In this document: positions 24,830-34,945 of the stretch, piece by piece
How the letters are laid out: each line of letters starts with the position of its first letter
Position numbering within the stretch: the stretch's first letter is position 1
Assembly (NCBI RefSeq): GCF_002944405.1
Contig: NZ_CP024307.1
Location: 3,391,001-3,455,000 of the forward strand
DNA from: Sinorhizobium fredii
GTDB lineage: Bacteria > Pseudomonadota > Alphaproteobacteria > Rhizobiales > Rhizobiaceae
Reading direction: 5' to 3'
Length of the DNA stretch: 64,000 bases
Notes under the pieces: model-generated
Told to the model about the DNA's origin: nothing
The model's input: only the letters and a program-made list of their open reading frames with translations
Database searches by the model: none
Position numbers and translations under genes: made by a program

Positions 24830-24891
24830 GTTTAAACACTGGAATTTTGGCTATTGATCTGTGCTGTTTCGGCCACGGAAAGGGGATTTCT

Positions 24892-24912
24892 GCCTACCCC
24901 GCGCCTACCCCG
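24892..24912. repeat. tandem GCCTACCCCG repeats near attR
   Basis: GCCTACCCCG occurs at 24892-24901 and 24903-24912, an 11-base period equal to about one helical turn, 56 bases inside attR. This spacing suits arm-type binding sites for the integrase or an accessory factor. Confidence 0.5.
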
Positions 24913-24967
24913 TTTTAGGGTAACCGGCAAAACCAAATAATTTCAAACTATTAGGAAATGACATTTC

Positions 24968-24981
24968 TTGTCAGGGAGACA
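24968..24981 (+). repeat. attR core repeat
   Basis: TTGTCAGGGAGACA, identical to 14580-14593. With the next base it reads TTGTC-AGGGA-GACAA, a perfect 5-base inverted repeat around a 5-base centre. It lies 68 bases before the phzF-like gene. Confidence 0.75.
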
Positions 24982-25049
24982 AGTTTGCGGTTTCGGCGGG
25001 CCGATAACGCTTTTACATCAGCGCCATTGCCGATTGCCGGGGAACTGCA

Positions 25050-25967
25050 ATGAAATCCGTCTCCTATGTCACCGTTGACGTCTTCACCGCCGAACGCTTC
25101 ACCGGAAACCAGCTCGCCGTCATCCCCGATGCACGGGGCTTGAGCGACGAGCAGATGCAGGCGATCGCCACCGAATTCGGCTATTCCGAAGTCACCTTCG
25201 TGCTGCCGCCGGATGATCCGGCGAACACCGCCCGTGTGCGCATCTTCACGCCGACCGCCGAAATTCCCTTTGCCGGACATCCTAATGTCGGCACCGCCTT
25301 CGTGCTCGGTCAACAGGGGGAGATCTTCGGCAGAAGGCCCGGCGACAAACTGCGTTTCGAAGAGAAGGCCGGGCTGGTCGAGGTTGCCCTTCTCGGCGAC
25401 GGCGACGCGATTGCCGGCGCGCGCATCGTCGCTCCCCGGCCGCTCAGCATCGGACCGGTCATCGACGCTGCGACCGTCGCCGCCTGCGCCTCACTCCGGC
25501 CGGAGGACGTGAGCGAACGCACTCATCCCGCCGTGCGTGTCTCGGTCGGCCTCGCCTTTGCCGCCGCCGAAGTCAGGGATGTCGCCGCCCTGTCGAATGC
25601 GCGGCCCGATGTCAGCGCCTTCCATGAAGCGAATGCGCGTTACCCACTCGCCGATGACAGCTTCAGCCTGTTTCTCTATGCGCGCACGCCCGAGCGCCCC
25701 TGGCAGATCAGGGCTCGCATGTTCGCGCCGCTCGACAATGTCATCGAGGATCCGGCGACCGGCAGCGCCTCGGCGGCGCTCGGCGCCTATCTCGCTTCGC
25801 TTCTGCCGCAGGCGGATGCGGAAATCGAGATTGTCATCGAGCAAGGCGTGGAAATGGGCCGCCGCAGCGTCATAACGGTCCGCGTCAACAAGAAGAACGG
25901 CACGGTCCGCGAGGTCAGCGTTTCGGGCAATTGCGTGGCGGTGATGCGCGGGTCGATCGAGGTCTGA
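25050..25967 (+). CDS. PhzF-family isomerase/epimerase-like protein
   Basis: A 305-residue protein of the PhzF/diaminopimelate epimerase fold. Seen are the N-terminal [20 protein letters not shown], the proposed catalytic glutamate in [10 protein letters not shown], the [15 protein letters not shown] segment and the second glycine-rich loop [16 protein letters not shown]. Most chromosomal PhzF homologues have no known substrate; phenazine synthesis is not implied here. It lies just right of the mobile element, whose insertion separates it from the aldolase gene, and its promoter region may include the original attachment site. Confidence 0.9.
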   Translation: MKSVSYVTVDVFTAERFTGNQLAVIPDARGLSDEQMQAIATEFGYSEVTFVLPPDDPANTARVRIFTPTAEIPFAGHPNVGTAFVLGQQGEIFGRRPGDKLRFEEKAGLVEVALLGDGDAIAGARIVAPRPLSIGPVIDAATVAACASLRPEDVSERTHPAVRVSVGLAFAAAEVRDVAALSNARPDVSAFHEANARYPLADDSFSLFLYARTPERPWQIRARMFAPLDNVIEDPATGSASAALGAYLASLLPQADAEIEIVIEQGVEMGRRSVITVRVNKKNGTVREVSVSGNCVAVMRGSIEV

Positions 25968-25970
25968 GCA

Positions 25971-26073
25971 CTACAGCGCCGCGCGTCTTATCAGACGCGT
26001 AAGGTCGCTGTAGCACTTTGAATTGCTGCATGTCTTTGTCCTCAGATCGAGGTCGATTTAAGGAGACATGCAG
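25971..26073 (+). repeat. RIME1-like element, copy C
   Basis: Third copy of the two-palindrome repeat: CTACAGCGCCGCGCGTC at 25971, GGTCGCTGTAG, CACTTTGAATTGCTGCATG, and GGAGACATGCAG ending at 26073. It fills the gap between the convergent phzF-like and cyclase genes. Confidence 0.8.
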
Positions 26074-26086
26074 GAGGCCCGCCGGA

Positions 26087-27994
26087 TCAGCGCGTCTCGG
26101 GCGTGCAATCCCTCATCGACTTGAGAAGTGCCCGAAATCGGGGGTGATCGCGAATCGGATCCAGATCGGAGTCCTGCTTGAACCAGAGGAGATGGTAGCT
26201 GGAGCTCTGCGGAACGACGGCTTCCAGCAGATCGAGCGCGCGCTCGCTCTCTCCCAACAAGGAATGGACGCAGGCCGCGTTATATTGCGCGACGATATCG
26301 TCCGGATCGACCGCCAGCGCTCGCGCCGCCCATTCCTTGGCGCGCTCCCCTTCGCCCAGATGCGCGAGCGCCAAGGCCCCGCGATGGGCGGGGCTCGCAT
26401 TTTCCGGGTGCCGCTCCAGCGCGGTTTTCGCCCGCTCGATGCCGATCCGCGCCCAGCGCTGGCGCTCGGATTCCATTCCGAGCGAGAGATAGCAGTTCAT
26501 CAAATGAATTGGTGAAAAATAGTCGTCGGTGCGGATTTCCGCCGCCCGCTTGAAGAACTGCACCGCCTCCTGAAACCGGCCCTGCGCAAATAGGAAGCGG
26601 CCATAATAAAGATTGGCCTCATAGAGCGACGGACTCAGCGCCAGAGCCTGGCGGAATTCGCGGCCGGCCTCTTCCGTCTGCCCGTCGTGGGTCAATGCCA
26701 GCCCGCGTGAGGCATGCGCTTCCGCCAGGTTTGGGTCGAGCGCCAGTGCCTTGGAGCTCATCTCGAAGATGCTCTCGAGCGGAAACTCCTTTTCGTGCCA
26801 ATCCCTGATCGCACATTCGCATTCGGCGATGCCCGCGTAGGCGCGCGCATAGTTCGGATCGAGTTCGACAGCCTTCAGGAACATCCGGCGGGCAAGCAGC
26901 AGGTAGGACCGAGTCCAAGTATGCGAGAACTGCCGGCCACGCAGATAATAGGTATAGGCTTCCACGGAAGTGGTCGGATCGCTCTCGATCGCCTTCTTCT
27001 CCTCCGGCAGCAGCTTGATCTTCAACTGGGCGACGATCGCATGCGTGATCTCGTCCTGGATGGTAAAGATATCGGTGAGATCACGATCATAGCGATCGGC
27101 CCACAGGTGCCCGCCCGTATGCGCATCGATGAGCTGGCCGGTGATGCGGACACGTTCGCCGACCTTGCGGACGCTGCCTTCCAGAATGAAGCGGACGCCG
27201 AGTTCCTGGGCGATCTGCTTCACCTTCACCGGCTTGCCCTTGTAGGTAAAGACGGTGTTGCGGGCGACGACATGCAGGCGCGAGATCTTCGAAAGATCGG
27301 TAATGATGTCCTCGGTGATGCCGTCGGAGAAATATTCCTGCTCCGGATCGTGGCTCATATTGGTGAAGGGCAGGACGCCGATCGATAATTCGTAGCCGGC
27401 CTCGAGCGTCGCGTCGGGCGGCTCCGTTTCCTGCCGGGCGGCCGCCTCGCCGAGCGCGACCGTATAGACGCGGATATTCGGCGCGATGTTCTTCAGGCTG
27501 TATTCGCCCTTGTCGACGAAGCCGAGGTCCAACCGCGAGCCGACCTGGTCGCGCACCGACGAGGATACCGCAATACCGGAGGGATCGGCGAGCCCCTCGA
27601 GCCGCGCCGCAACGTTGACGCCGTCGCCGAAGATGTCGCCCTCCTCAACGATCACGTCGCCGAGGTGGATGCCGATCCTGAGTTCGATGCGCCGGCTCCT
27701 CGGCAGGCCTTCGTTGCGAACGAGCATGCCGCGCTGGATCTCGGCCGCACAGGCCACCGCATTCACGACGCTCGAAAATTCGATCAGCATGCCGTCGCCG
27801 GACAGCTTGACGATGCGCCCCTTGTGTTCGGCGATCTTCGGCTCCAGGCACTCGCGGCGATGCCGTTTCAAGGCGGCCAGCGTCCCCGCCTCGTCGGTTC
27901 CCATCAGGCGACTGTAGCCCACGACATCGGCAGCGAGAATGGCGGTCAGGCGGCGTTCCAAGAGTGCCTCGATTTTCATCTTGTGGCCGAGCAC
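26087..27994 (-). CDS. class III adenylate/guanylate cyclase with TPR repeats
   Basis: A 635-residue protein. Residues about 10-180 form a class III cyclase domain with ILAADVVGYSRLMG (metal-binding Asp), KLSGDGMLIEFSSV and IGIHLGDVIVEEGDIFGDGV. A middle part (IGVLPFTNMSHDPEQEYFSD to about residue 345) is a TolB-N-like domain common in rhizobial cyclases. Residues about 380-620 are TPR repeats, for example AVELDPNYARAYAGIAECEC. The start is GTG 27994 with AAGG upstream; ATG 27979 is an alternative. It probably makes cAMP, with activity tuned through the TPR domain. Rhizobia carry many such genes. The signal is unknown. Confidence 0.92.
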   Translation of the reverse strand: MLGHKMKIEALLERRLTAILAADVVGYSRLMGTDEAGTLAALKRHRRECLEPKIAEHKGRIVKLSGDGMLIEFSSVVNAVACAAEIQRGMLVRNEGLPRSRRIELRIGIHLGDVIVEEGDIFGDGVNVAARLEGLADPSGIAVSSSVRDQVGSRLDLGFVDKGEYSLKNIAPNIRVYTVALGEAAARQETEPPDATLEAGYELSIGVLPFTNMSHDPEQEYFSDGITEDIITDLSKISRLHVVARNTVFTYKGKPVKVKQIAQELGVRFILEGSVRKVGERVRITGQLIDAHTGGHLWADRYDRDLTDIFTIQDEITHAIVAQLKIKLLPEEKKAIESDPTTSVEAYTYYLRGRQFSHTWTRSYLLLARRMFLKAVELDPNYARAYAGIAECECAIRDWHEKEFPLESIFEMSSKALALDPNLAEAHASRGLALTHDGQTEEAGREFRQALALSPSLYEANLYYGRFLFAQGRFQEAVQFFKRAAEIRTDDYFSPIHLMNCYLSLGMESERQRWARIGIERAKTALERHPENASPAHRGALALAHLGEGERAKEWAARALAVDPDDIVAQYNAACVHSLLGESERALDLLEAVVPQSSSYHLLWFKQDSDLDPIRDHPRFRALLKSMRDCTPETR

Positions 27995-28155
27995 GGTAAT
28001 TTAACCTTTTCTTGACTACATGTCGTGCGCAGACTTCGGGCATTTTGCGCGCAAGTGTAGCCCTGTCCTCAAAGGTTAGCTGTTTCTAAGGGAACGTCGT
28101 GCGGTCGCGCATTCCCTGCGCATGTTCTATCCGCGGCAGGTGAGTGCGACTGCGG

Positions 28156-28311
28156 CTACGGCCGGACGAACACCGTGACCATCATCACGGCGATGGCGAA
28201 GACGGCGATCTTCCAGAAATCCCGGCGCTGCCTGAGACCGGGATATCCGAGCGGCTTGATGATGTGCACACACATGGCGACGAAGAGGAGAAGCGTCAGT
28301 GCCTTCGACAT
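28156..28311 (-). CDS. 51-residue small membrane protein
   Basis: A short minus-strand gene from ATG 28311. The peptide has two hydrophobic segments, SKALTLLLFVAMCVHIIKP and FWKIAVFAIAVMMVTVFV, separated by a basic turn (GLRQRRD). I recall similar small proteins in Rhizobiales but no function. It lies upstream of the cyclase gene on the same strand and divergent from the MFS transporter. Confidence 0.6.
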   Translation of the reverse strand: MSKALTLLLFVAMCVHIIKPLGYPGLRQRRDFWKIAVFAIAVMMVTVFVRP

Positions 28312-28490
28312 TCATTTATTCCGGAGAATTCCGCGGCCACGGTTGCAACGTCATACGGCCGTCACTTTTCGACGCATAGAGGGCTATTGTTTTCGCCGCC
28401 GATTTGCAATGACCGGCGGCAGCGATTCCAGTTGAACGGCACCACATGCCGCCGCGAATTGCCGGTCGCAGAACGATTTCGGATGGAACA

Positions 28491-29792
28491 ATGAGAAACA
28501 ACCTGCTCCCCGTCGCCGCGCTGTTGCTCGGCACTCTGTTCCTCTTTCTAGGAAACGGTCTGCTGGGTCTGCTCCTGCCGGTGCGCGGCACGGCGGAAGG
28601 ATACCCGACCACGATTCTCGGCCTGATCGGCACGTCCTGGGCTTCGGGCTTCGTGCTCGGCTGCTTCTTCGCCCCGAATGTCGTGAAGCGCATTGGGCAC
28701 GTTCGGGCCTTCAGTGTCTTCACGGCGCTGATTGCCATCGTTTCCCTTTTGACCGGCATAATGATCGACCCCATCTGGTGGCTGGTCCTGCGCGCGCTGA
28801 CCGGCTTCTCGACCGCCGGCACGTCGATGATCATCGAAAGCTGGCTGAACGAGCGCGCCACCAATGAAAGCCGCGGCGTAATCTTCTCCCTCTATATCGC
28901 CATCACCCTCTTCGGCGTCGTCGGCGGGCAGATGATGATCCCCTTCGGCGAGACGACGACCACATTCTTCTTCATGATCTGCGGCATTCTCTACTGCGTC
29001 GCGATGTTGCCGACGCTCTTGTCCAAGGCCGCCTCGCCGACGCCGCTCAAGCAGGTGCGGCTCGACCTTCGCGGCCTTTACCGCAATTCGCCGGTGTCCT
29101 TCCTCGGCATCCTCTTGATCGGCATCGCCAACGGGGCCTTCGGCACGCTCGGCGCCGTCTTCGGCCGCCAGGCGGGTCTTTCCGACAGCACCGTCGCGGC
29201 GATGATGAGCGTCGCGATCTTCTCCGGGGCGGTCATGCAGTTGCCCGCCGGCCGAATTTCCGACCGCGTCGACCGCCGCTATGTGCTCGCCGTTCTGGCC
29301 GGTGTGGGGGCGCTTGCCGGGCTCATGCTCTTCCTGATCGAGCCGGGCCAAGTCTGGATCGTGCTGACGCTGATTGCCGTCTACGGGGCCGCGGCAAACG
29401 CGCTCTATCCGATCGCCGTCTCGCACGCCAACGACTTCGCCACACCGGAGGATTTCGTCAAGGTCTCCGGCGGCCTGCTTCTGCTCTACGGCATCGGCAC
29501 GATCATCGGCCCGACGATCGGCGGCCCGGTGATGACTGCGACGGGCCCCTATGGCCTCTTCATGATCACCGCCTGTGCGCATATGCTGATCACGGCCTAT
29601 GCGATCGTCCGCAGCCGCCGGCGCGCACCCGTGCCCGTCGCCGAGCGCGAGACCTTCTCGCCGGTCAATGCCGGTGCACCGACGACGCCGGAAAGCCTGC
29701 AGCTCTCTCCGCGCGCGGCACCCTTCGAGGAGACGCGGGGAGACACCGTCGACGATCCCGAAGCGGAGGAGAGAGCCGATGAGCCTGTTTGA
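28491..29792 (+). CDS. MFS transporter, YcaD-like
   Basis: A 433-residue major facilitator with 12 predicted membrane segments, starting MRNNLLPVAALLLGTLFLFL. The loop 2-3 region (APNVVKRIGHVRAFSVF) and the repeat in the second half (PAGRISDRVDRRYVLAVLAG) carry the usual basic motifs. The extended hydrophilic C-terminal tail (about residues 385-433) is proline- and acid-rich. I prefer ATG 28491, where the first helix begins, over 28446. It overlaps the next gene by 14 bases. Substrate unknown. Confidence 0.88.
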   Translation: MRNNLLPVAALLLGTLFLFLGNGLLGLLLPVRGTAEGYPTTILGLIGTSWASGFVLGCFFAPNVVKRIGHVRAFSVFTALIAIVSLLTGIMIDPIWWLVLRALTGFSTAGTSMIIESWLNERATNESRGVIFSLYIAITLFGVVGGQMMIPFGETTTTFFFMICGILYCVAMLPTLLSKAASPTPLKQVRLDLRGLYRNSPVSFLGILLIGIANGAFGTLGAVFGRQAGLSDSTVAAMMSVAIFSGAVMQLPAGRISDRVDRRYVLAVLAGVGALAGLMLFLIEPGQVWIVLTLIAVYGAAANALYPIAVSHANDFATPEDFVKVSGGLLLLYGIGTIIGPTIGGPVMTATGPYGLFMITACAHMLITAYAIVRSRRRAPVPVAERETFSPVNAGAPTTPESLQLSPRAAPFEETRGDTVDDPEAEERADEPV

Positions 29793-29967
29793 CGACGATC
29801 AGCCGAAGAAGAAGACCGCGCATGAGATCGGCAGCGACCTTTCGCAGCTCTCCGTCGACGAACTCACCGCGCGCATTGCGCTGCTGTCGGAGGAAATCGC
29901 CCGGCTGGAGGCGGAGCGCACCCGAAAATCGGCGAGCCGATCGGCCGCCGAAGGCCTCTTCCGCTGA
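29779..29967 (+). CDS. DUF1192-family small protein
   Basis: A 62-residue protein (MSLFDDDQPKKKTAHEIGSD, then LSVDELTARIALLSEEIARL) of the DUF1192 family, with an acidic start and a coiled coil. Start ATG 29779 lies within the end of the MFS gene and follows GGAGGAGAG. Function unknown; it is often found near rcdA-type genes in Rhizobiales. Confidence 0.85.
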   Translation: MSLFDDDQPKKKTAHEIGSDLSQLSVDELTARIALLSEEIARLEAERTRKSASRSAAEGLFR

Positions 29968-30114
29968 GAGCTAGACAAGCCTCAGAGAGCGCCGGCGGAC
30001 GGCCGCTTAACGGGATATTAGGCATTTTCTGTAATTCTACCGTCATCCGGTCTTCCGGACTCAGACATTTTCACCGATTGGCGAATGGGTCTGATTTCTC
30101 CCTGTTTTACCTTG

Positions 30115-30141
30115 AGAGCCGCCCCGCGCGGCTCTTTTTTT
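30115..30141 (+). terminator. Rho-independent terminator
   Basis: AGAGCCGC (30115-30122) pairs with GCGGCTCT (30128-30135) around CCCGC, followed by a run of Ts. It ends the MFS-DUF1192 unit. The 150 bases between DUF1192 and this hairpin hold no clear gene. Confidence 0.85.
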
Positions 30142-30176
30142 GTTTCGCGACAGCTGTTTTCAAAGAATTGTGGAGA

Positions 30177-30191
30177 TTAACCCTTTCTTAA
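30177..30191 (+). promoter_or_regulatory. perfect CtrA-type box upstream of rcdA
   Basis: TTAACCCTTTCTTAA matches TTAA-N7-TTAA, the full consensus of the cell-cycle regulator CtrA, 126 bases before the rcdA start and just after a terminator. Other promoter boxes were not assigned. Confidence 0.75.
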
Positions 30192-30316
30192 GAATACCCT
30201 TGCGCGGAATGCGGTATCAGATCATTCTTCGAGCATAGAGGGGCCTCAAGGAAACTTTTCCCAAAGCCACTTCGTTACCTGACCGTGATGCGTTTTGAAC
30301 CAGGGAAAAACAGGCC

Positions 30317-30835
30317 ATGTCCGAGAGAGGATTGAATACCGTCAGTTTCGCAGGACACGCTGCGTCCTCGGCGCAGTTCAAGGCGCTCTATGCCGAAGGG
30401 ATGGGCCTCGTCGAGGAAACGGCGAGCTACCTCGATGGTCCTGGCCGTGCTGCCTCCAAGGTGTTGCCGCGTATGGCCTCGGTGCTTTACGCCGCCGAGT
30501 CGATGCGGCTGACGACGCGGCTGATGCAGATGGCCTCCTGGCTCCTCCTACAGCGCGCTGTCAACAATGGCGAGATGAGCCGCGAACAGGTCCTGTCGGA
30601 AAAAAGCAAAGTTCGCCTCGACAGCTTCAATGTCGACCGCAGCGCGCCCGGCTGGAACGATCTGCCCGACAGCTTCCGCGACCTGATCGAACGCTCGCTT
30701 CGCCTGCAGAACCGCGTCGCCCTGCTCGACCGCGAGATCTACCGGCCGCAGGAGGCCACGACCTTCGTCCCAGACAACCAGAACGGCGTCAAGGCACAGA
30801 TCAAGCTCTTGCAGACAGCGTTTGGCGGCAACTGA
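30317..30835 (+). CDS. rcdA: RcdA-like protein (DUF1465)
   Basis: A 172-residue all-helical protein of the DUF1465 family. In Caulobacter the member RcdA is an adaptor that helps ClpXP degrade the cell-cycle regulator CtrA. Family stretches are QFKALYAEGMGLVEETASYL, YAAESMRLTTRLMQMASWLL and the end SLRLQNRVALLDREIYRP. Start ATG 30317 is the only good start. It is monocistronic, with a CtrA-type box upstream and a terminator 31 bases downstream, which suggests feedback in the CtrA circuit. Confidence 0.88.
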   Translation: MSERGLNTVSFAGHAASSAQFKALYAEGMGLVEETASYLDGPGRAASKVLPRMASVLYAAESMRLTTRLMQMASWLLLQRAVNNGEMSREQVLSEKSKVRLDSFNVDRSAPGWNDLPDSFRDLIERSLRLQNRVALLDREIYRPQEATTFVPDNQNGVKAQIKLLQTAFGGN

Positions 30836-30865
30836 CGTCGACGGTAATCACGGCAGAGTTCGAGG

Positions 30866-30887
30866 CCCGGCCACGCGCCGGGTTTTT
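30866..30887 (+). terminator. terminator of rcdA
   Basis: CCCGGC (30866-30871) pairs with GCCGGG (30877-30882), then TTTTT. Confidence 0.75.
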
Positions 30888-30989
30888 CGTGCGTGCGGCA
30901 CGCGAATTTCCCAGCGGTCTGTCTTGCATGGTCCTTGCATTCTCTTCTCACGCACTTGCCTGTCCGAGCCAGCACGCAAAGGAGTGCGT

Positions 30990-31270
30990 GTGTGTGAATC
31001 CTCGCGGCAAGCCCGAGGATGACGCTTCTGGGTAATGCTCAGTGCAAATCAAGCGGTGTATGATGCCGGCAGGTGCGCTCCCCTTTTTCGACAGCGGTTC
31101 ACTCTCCCGTCATCCTCGGGTTTTACCCGGGTCAAGCCCGAGGAGGACCCCCTTGACAACGCTCGGTCTTAAGTTGAGACGAGGGTAAGCGACAGGTGCT
31201 GTCAACCTTCGCTCGTCTCCGACGAAAACGGCCCCCTTCTTCTTCGTCATTCTCGGGCTTGCCGAGAATC
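30990..31270. repeat. cluster of short CTCGGG-type palindromes in a gene-free gap
   Basis: The 565 bases between rcdA and rpmE hold no convincing gene. Three short related hairpins occur. Around 31001-31017 there is CTCG...CCGAG. At 31114-31143 CCTCGGG pairs with CCCGAGG. At 31249-31269 ATTCTCGG pairs with CCGAGAAT. All contain the core GGGCTTG or its complement beside GTCAT. This resembles dispersed extragenic palindromes of rhizobia. Confidence 0.5.
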
Positions 31271-31352
31271 CATGCACAAGCCGCCGAGCGAGAGGATCGC
31301 CTGCGTAAAGCCTGCATCTGACTCTTTCGTCCAGAAGGCAACAACAGCCAAC

Positions 31353-31375
31353 AAAAAAGCCCGGCATTGCCGGGC
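31353..31375 (-). terminator. terminator of rpmE
   Basis: On the minus strand GCCCGGC pairs with GCCGGGC around a 3-base loop, followed by six Ts, 26 bases after the rpmE stop. Confidence 0.9.
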
Positions 31376-31400
31376 TCCAGAAACGCGATATCGCGAGCGA

Positions 31401-31622
31401 TCAGAGGCCGAGGCCCTCGAAGCGCTTCTTGAACTTCGAGACGCGGCCGCCGCGGTCGACGAGCTGCTGGTTGCCGCCGGTCCAGGCCGGGTGCGACTTC
31501 GAGTCGATTTCGAGGTGCATGGTTGCGCCTTCCGAACCCCAGGTCGAGCGGGTTTCGTATTCGGTGCCGTCGGTCATGACCACCTTGATCGTGTGGTATT
31601 CGGGATGGATGCCTGCCTTCAT
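31401..31622 (-). CDS. rpmE: 50S ribosomal protein L31
   Basis: A 73-residue ribosomal protein ([20 protein letters not shown], then [20 protein letters not shown] and [15 protein letters not shown]). It lacks the zinc-binding cysteines of the C+ form, as is common in alphaproteobacteria. Monocistronic, with a strong terminator. A stable hairpin lies in its leader. Confidence 0.96.
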   Translation of the reverse strand: MKAGIHPEYHTIKVVMTDGTEYETRSTWGSEGATMHLEIDSKSHPAWTGGNQQLVDRGGRVSKFKKRFEGLGL

Positions 31623-31644
31623 AACAATCTTCCTAGAGTTCCAG

Positions 31645-31680
31645 GGTCCAATTGTCGCAAGGCATTGCGACTTTGGGACC
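31645..31680 (-). promoter_or_regulatory. leader hairpin of rpmE
   Basis: A perfect inner stem GTCGCAA/TTGCGAC (31654-31660 with 31665-31671) and an outer stem GGTCC/GGACC (31645-31649 with 31676-31680) lie about 23 bases before the rpmE start. It may be an RNA structure for autogenous control by L31, or a DNA operator. Confidence 0.45.
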
Positions 31681-31820
31681 GAACACGTAAATGGAGCCGC
31701 GGACCGCTCTCGGCCACGGCTTCTTCAATTCGATGCCGTGCCTATACATGAAGGTCTGCGGGATAACAAGTGCCGCGCGGAAGACTAATCGACCCTCCGT
31801 GGCAGGCGATCGGGGGTCAC

Positions 31821-33620
<1,800 letters not shown>

Positions 33621-33755
33621 GACCGGGCGTTAACCACGCGGCCCTCGGATGTGATTGTTTCTCGATCCGCCATTGCCCGCGGCAAGCGCAGCCCTATTGT
33701 AAGGGGGCCGGCTTTTGCCGGCAGCGCCTTCGACGAGATTGGGAGGATATCCGTA

Positions 33756-34748
33756 ATGCCATTTCTAAGCATGACCCGCCGCGCCGCCCTTGCCTTCGGC
33801 ATCGCCACGCTTTCCGCCATGACCTTGGGCGGCCCGGTGCAGGCGCAGAGTTTTCCGGACCGGACGATTACGCTCGTGGTCCCCTTCGCCGCCGGCGGTT
33901 CCACCGACGTCGTGGCCCGGATCATCGCCCAGAAGATGTCCGAGGATCTCGGCCAGCAGGTGATCGTCCAGAACGTCGCCGGCGCCGGCGGCAATCTCGG
34001 GGCGTCCAATGTCGCCCGTGCCGATCCGGACGGCTACACGATCCTGATGGCGACGGTCGCAACCCACGCCTTGAACCCGCTGATCCTGAAGACGAAGCCC
34101 TACGATCCGGAGAAGGACTTCGCGCCGATCTCGCTGCTGGTCGTCGTTCCGAACGTGCTGGTCGTCAATCCGGAGCTGCCGGCCAAATCGGTGCAGGAAT
34201 TGCTGGCGCTGCTCAAGGCATCGCCTGACCAGTACAGCTACGCGTCCTCCGGCAACGGCACGCCGCTGCATCTATCCGGCGAGCTCTTCAAGTCGATGGC
34301 CGGCGTCGAGATGCAGCACATCCCCTACAAGGGCTCCGGCCCGGCGCTGAACGATGTCATCGGCAACCAGGTGCCGATCATGTTCGACAACCTGCCCTCC
34401 TCGTCCAGCCACATCAAGGCCGGAACGCTCCGGGCACTGGCGGTGACTACGGCGGAACGCGCCCCCTCCTTCCCGGACGTGCCTACCATCGCCGAATCCG
34501 GCATCCCCGGCTACGAGACCTATACCTGGAATGCGCTCTTCGCCCCGGCCAATACGCCGCAGCCGGCGATCGCGCGCCTGAACGAGTCGGCCAAGAAGGC
34601 GCTTGCCGATCCGGGGGTCCAGAAGCGCATGGAGGAATTCAGCGCCAAGATCGTCGGCTCGACGCCCGAGGAACTCGGCGCCCATGTGAAGGCGGAGCTT
34701 GCGAAGTGGACACCGGTCGTGCGCGACGCAAACATCCAGATGGATTGA
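33756..34748 (+). CDS. tripartite tricarboxylate transporter substrate-binding protein (TctC/Bug family)
   Basis: A 330-residue periplasmic binding protein. The signal peptide (SMTRRAALAFGIATLSAMTL, then GGPVQAQ) may also be read as a Tat signal because of the TRRAA start. Family features are FPDRTITLVVPFAAGGSTDV, the ligand loop VIVQNVAGAGGNLGAS, and IPYKGSGPALNDVIGNQVPI. ATG 33756 follows GGGAGGATAT. The membrane partners TctA and TctB are not nearby, so it is an orphan binding protein, as is common in this family. The ligand, perhaps a carboxylate, is not known. Confidence 0.9.
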   Translation: MPFLSMTRRAALAFGIATLSAMTLGGPVQAQSFPDRTITLVVPFAAGGSTDVVARIIAQKMSEDLGQQVIVQNVAGAGGNLGASNVARADPDGYTILMATVATHALNPLILKTKPYDPEKDFAPISLLVVVPNVLVVNPELPAKSVQELLALLKASPDQYSYASSGNGTPLHLSGELFKSMAGVEMQHIPYKGSGPALNDVIGNQVPIMFDNLPSSSSHIKAGTLRALAVTTAERAPSFPDVPTIAESGIPGYETYTWNALFAPANTPQPAIARLNESAKKALADPGVQKRMEEFSAKIVGSTPEELGAHVKAELAKWTPVVRDANIQMD

Positions 34749-34765
34749 CGAGAGACCGGTGTTTG

Positions 34766-34920
34766 CCCCTCATCCACCTGCCGGCACCTTCTCCCCGCTT
34801 ACGGGGCGAAGGAGACTCGCGGCGGCGCCTTCCAACCCATCGCCTGAGGAAGCGGCCGGCAGTAGGCACGCAAGTCCCCTCTCCCCGTCAAAACGGGGAG
34901 AGGGTTAGGGTGAGGGGCAT
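34766..34920. repeat. rhizobial CCCTCTCCCCGT palindrome pair
   Basis: A 12-bp perfect stem, CCCTCTCCCCGT (34877-34888) with ACGGGGAGAGGG (34893-34904), and a smaller CCCCG/CGGGG hairpin (34793-34806) lie in the gap between convergent genes. GCCCCTCA at one end and TGAGGGGC at the other close the unit. This is a common dispersed repeat in alphaproteobacteria and may double as a terminator. Confidence 0.6.
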
Positions 34921-34945
34921 TACAAGCGATGATAAGATTCTTTGA

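Larger units (their letters stand above)
14580..24981. mobile_element. 10.4-kb integrative element with tyrosine integrase
   Basis: The region between two copies of TTGTCAGGGAGACA differs sharply from its flanks. GC is visibly lower, there are many short overlapping genes of unknown family, and an integrase gene starts about 100 bases inside the left end. Contents are integrase, two tiny membrane proteins, a small basic protein, an SF2-type helicase, a leftward block of five small genes, a divergent inverted repeat, and a rightward block of seven genes. Removing one repeat copy plus the interior restores a simple aldolase-phzF intergenic region. No capsid, portal, terminase, relaxase, type IV secretion or antibiotic-resistance gene is recognisable. 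It could be a phage satellite, a mobilizable island or a decayed prophage. Confidence 0.85.

Noticed and set aside
14580..24981. Reading the element as a complete prophage or an ICE
   Set aside because: No capsid, portal, terminase, tail-tape, lysis, relaxase or type IV secretion gene can be recognised.
30990..31270. CRISPR array among the short palindromes
   Set aside because: The repeats are few, imperfect and irregularly spaced, with no uniform spacers.
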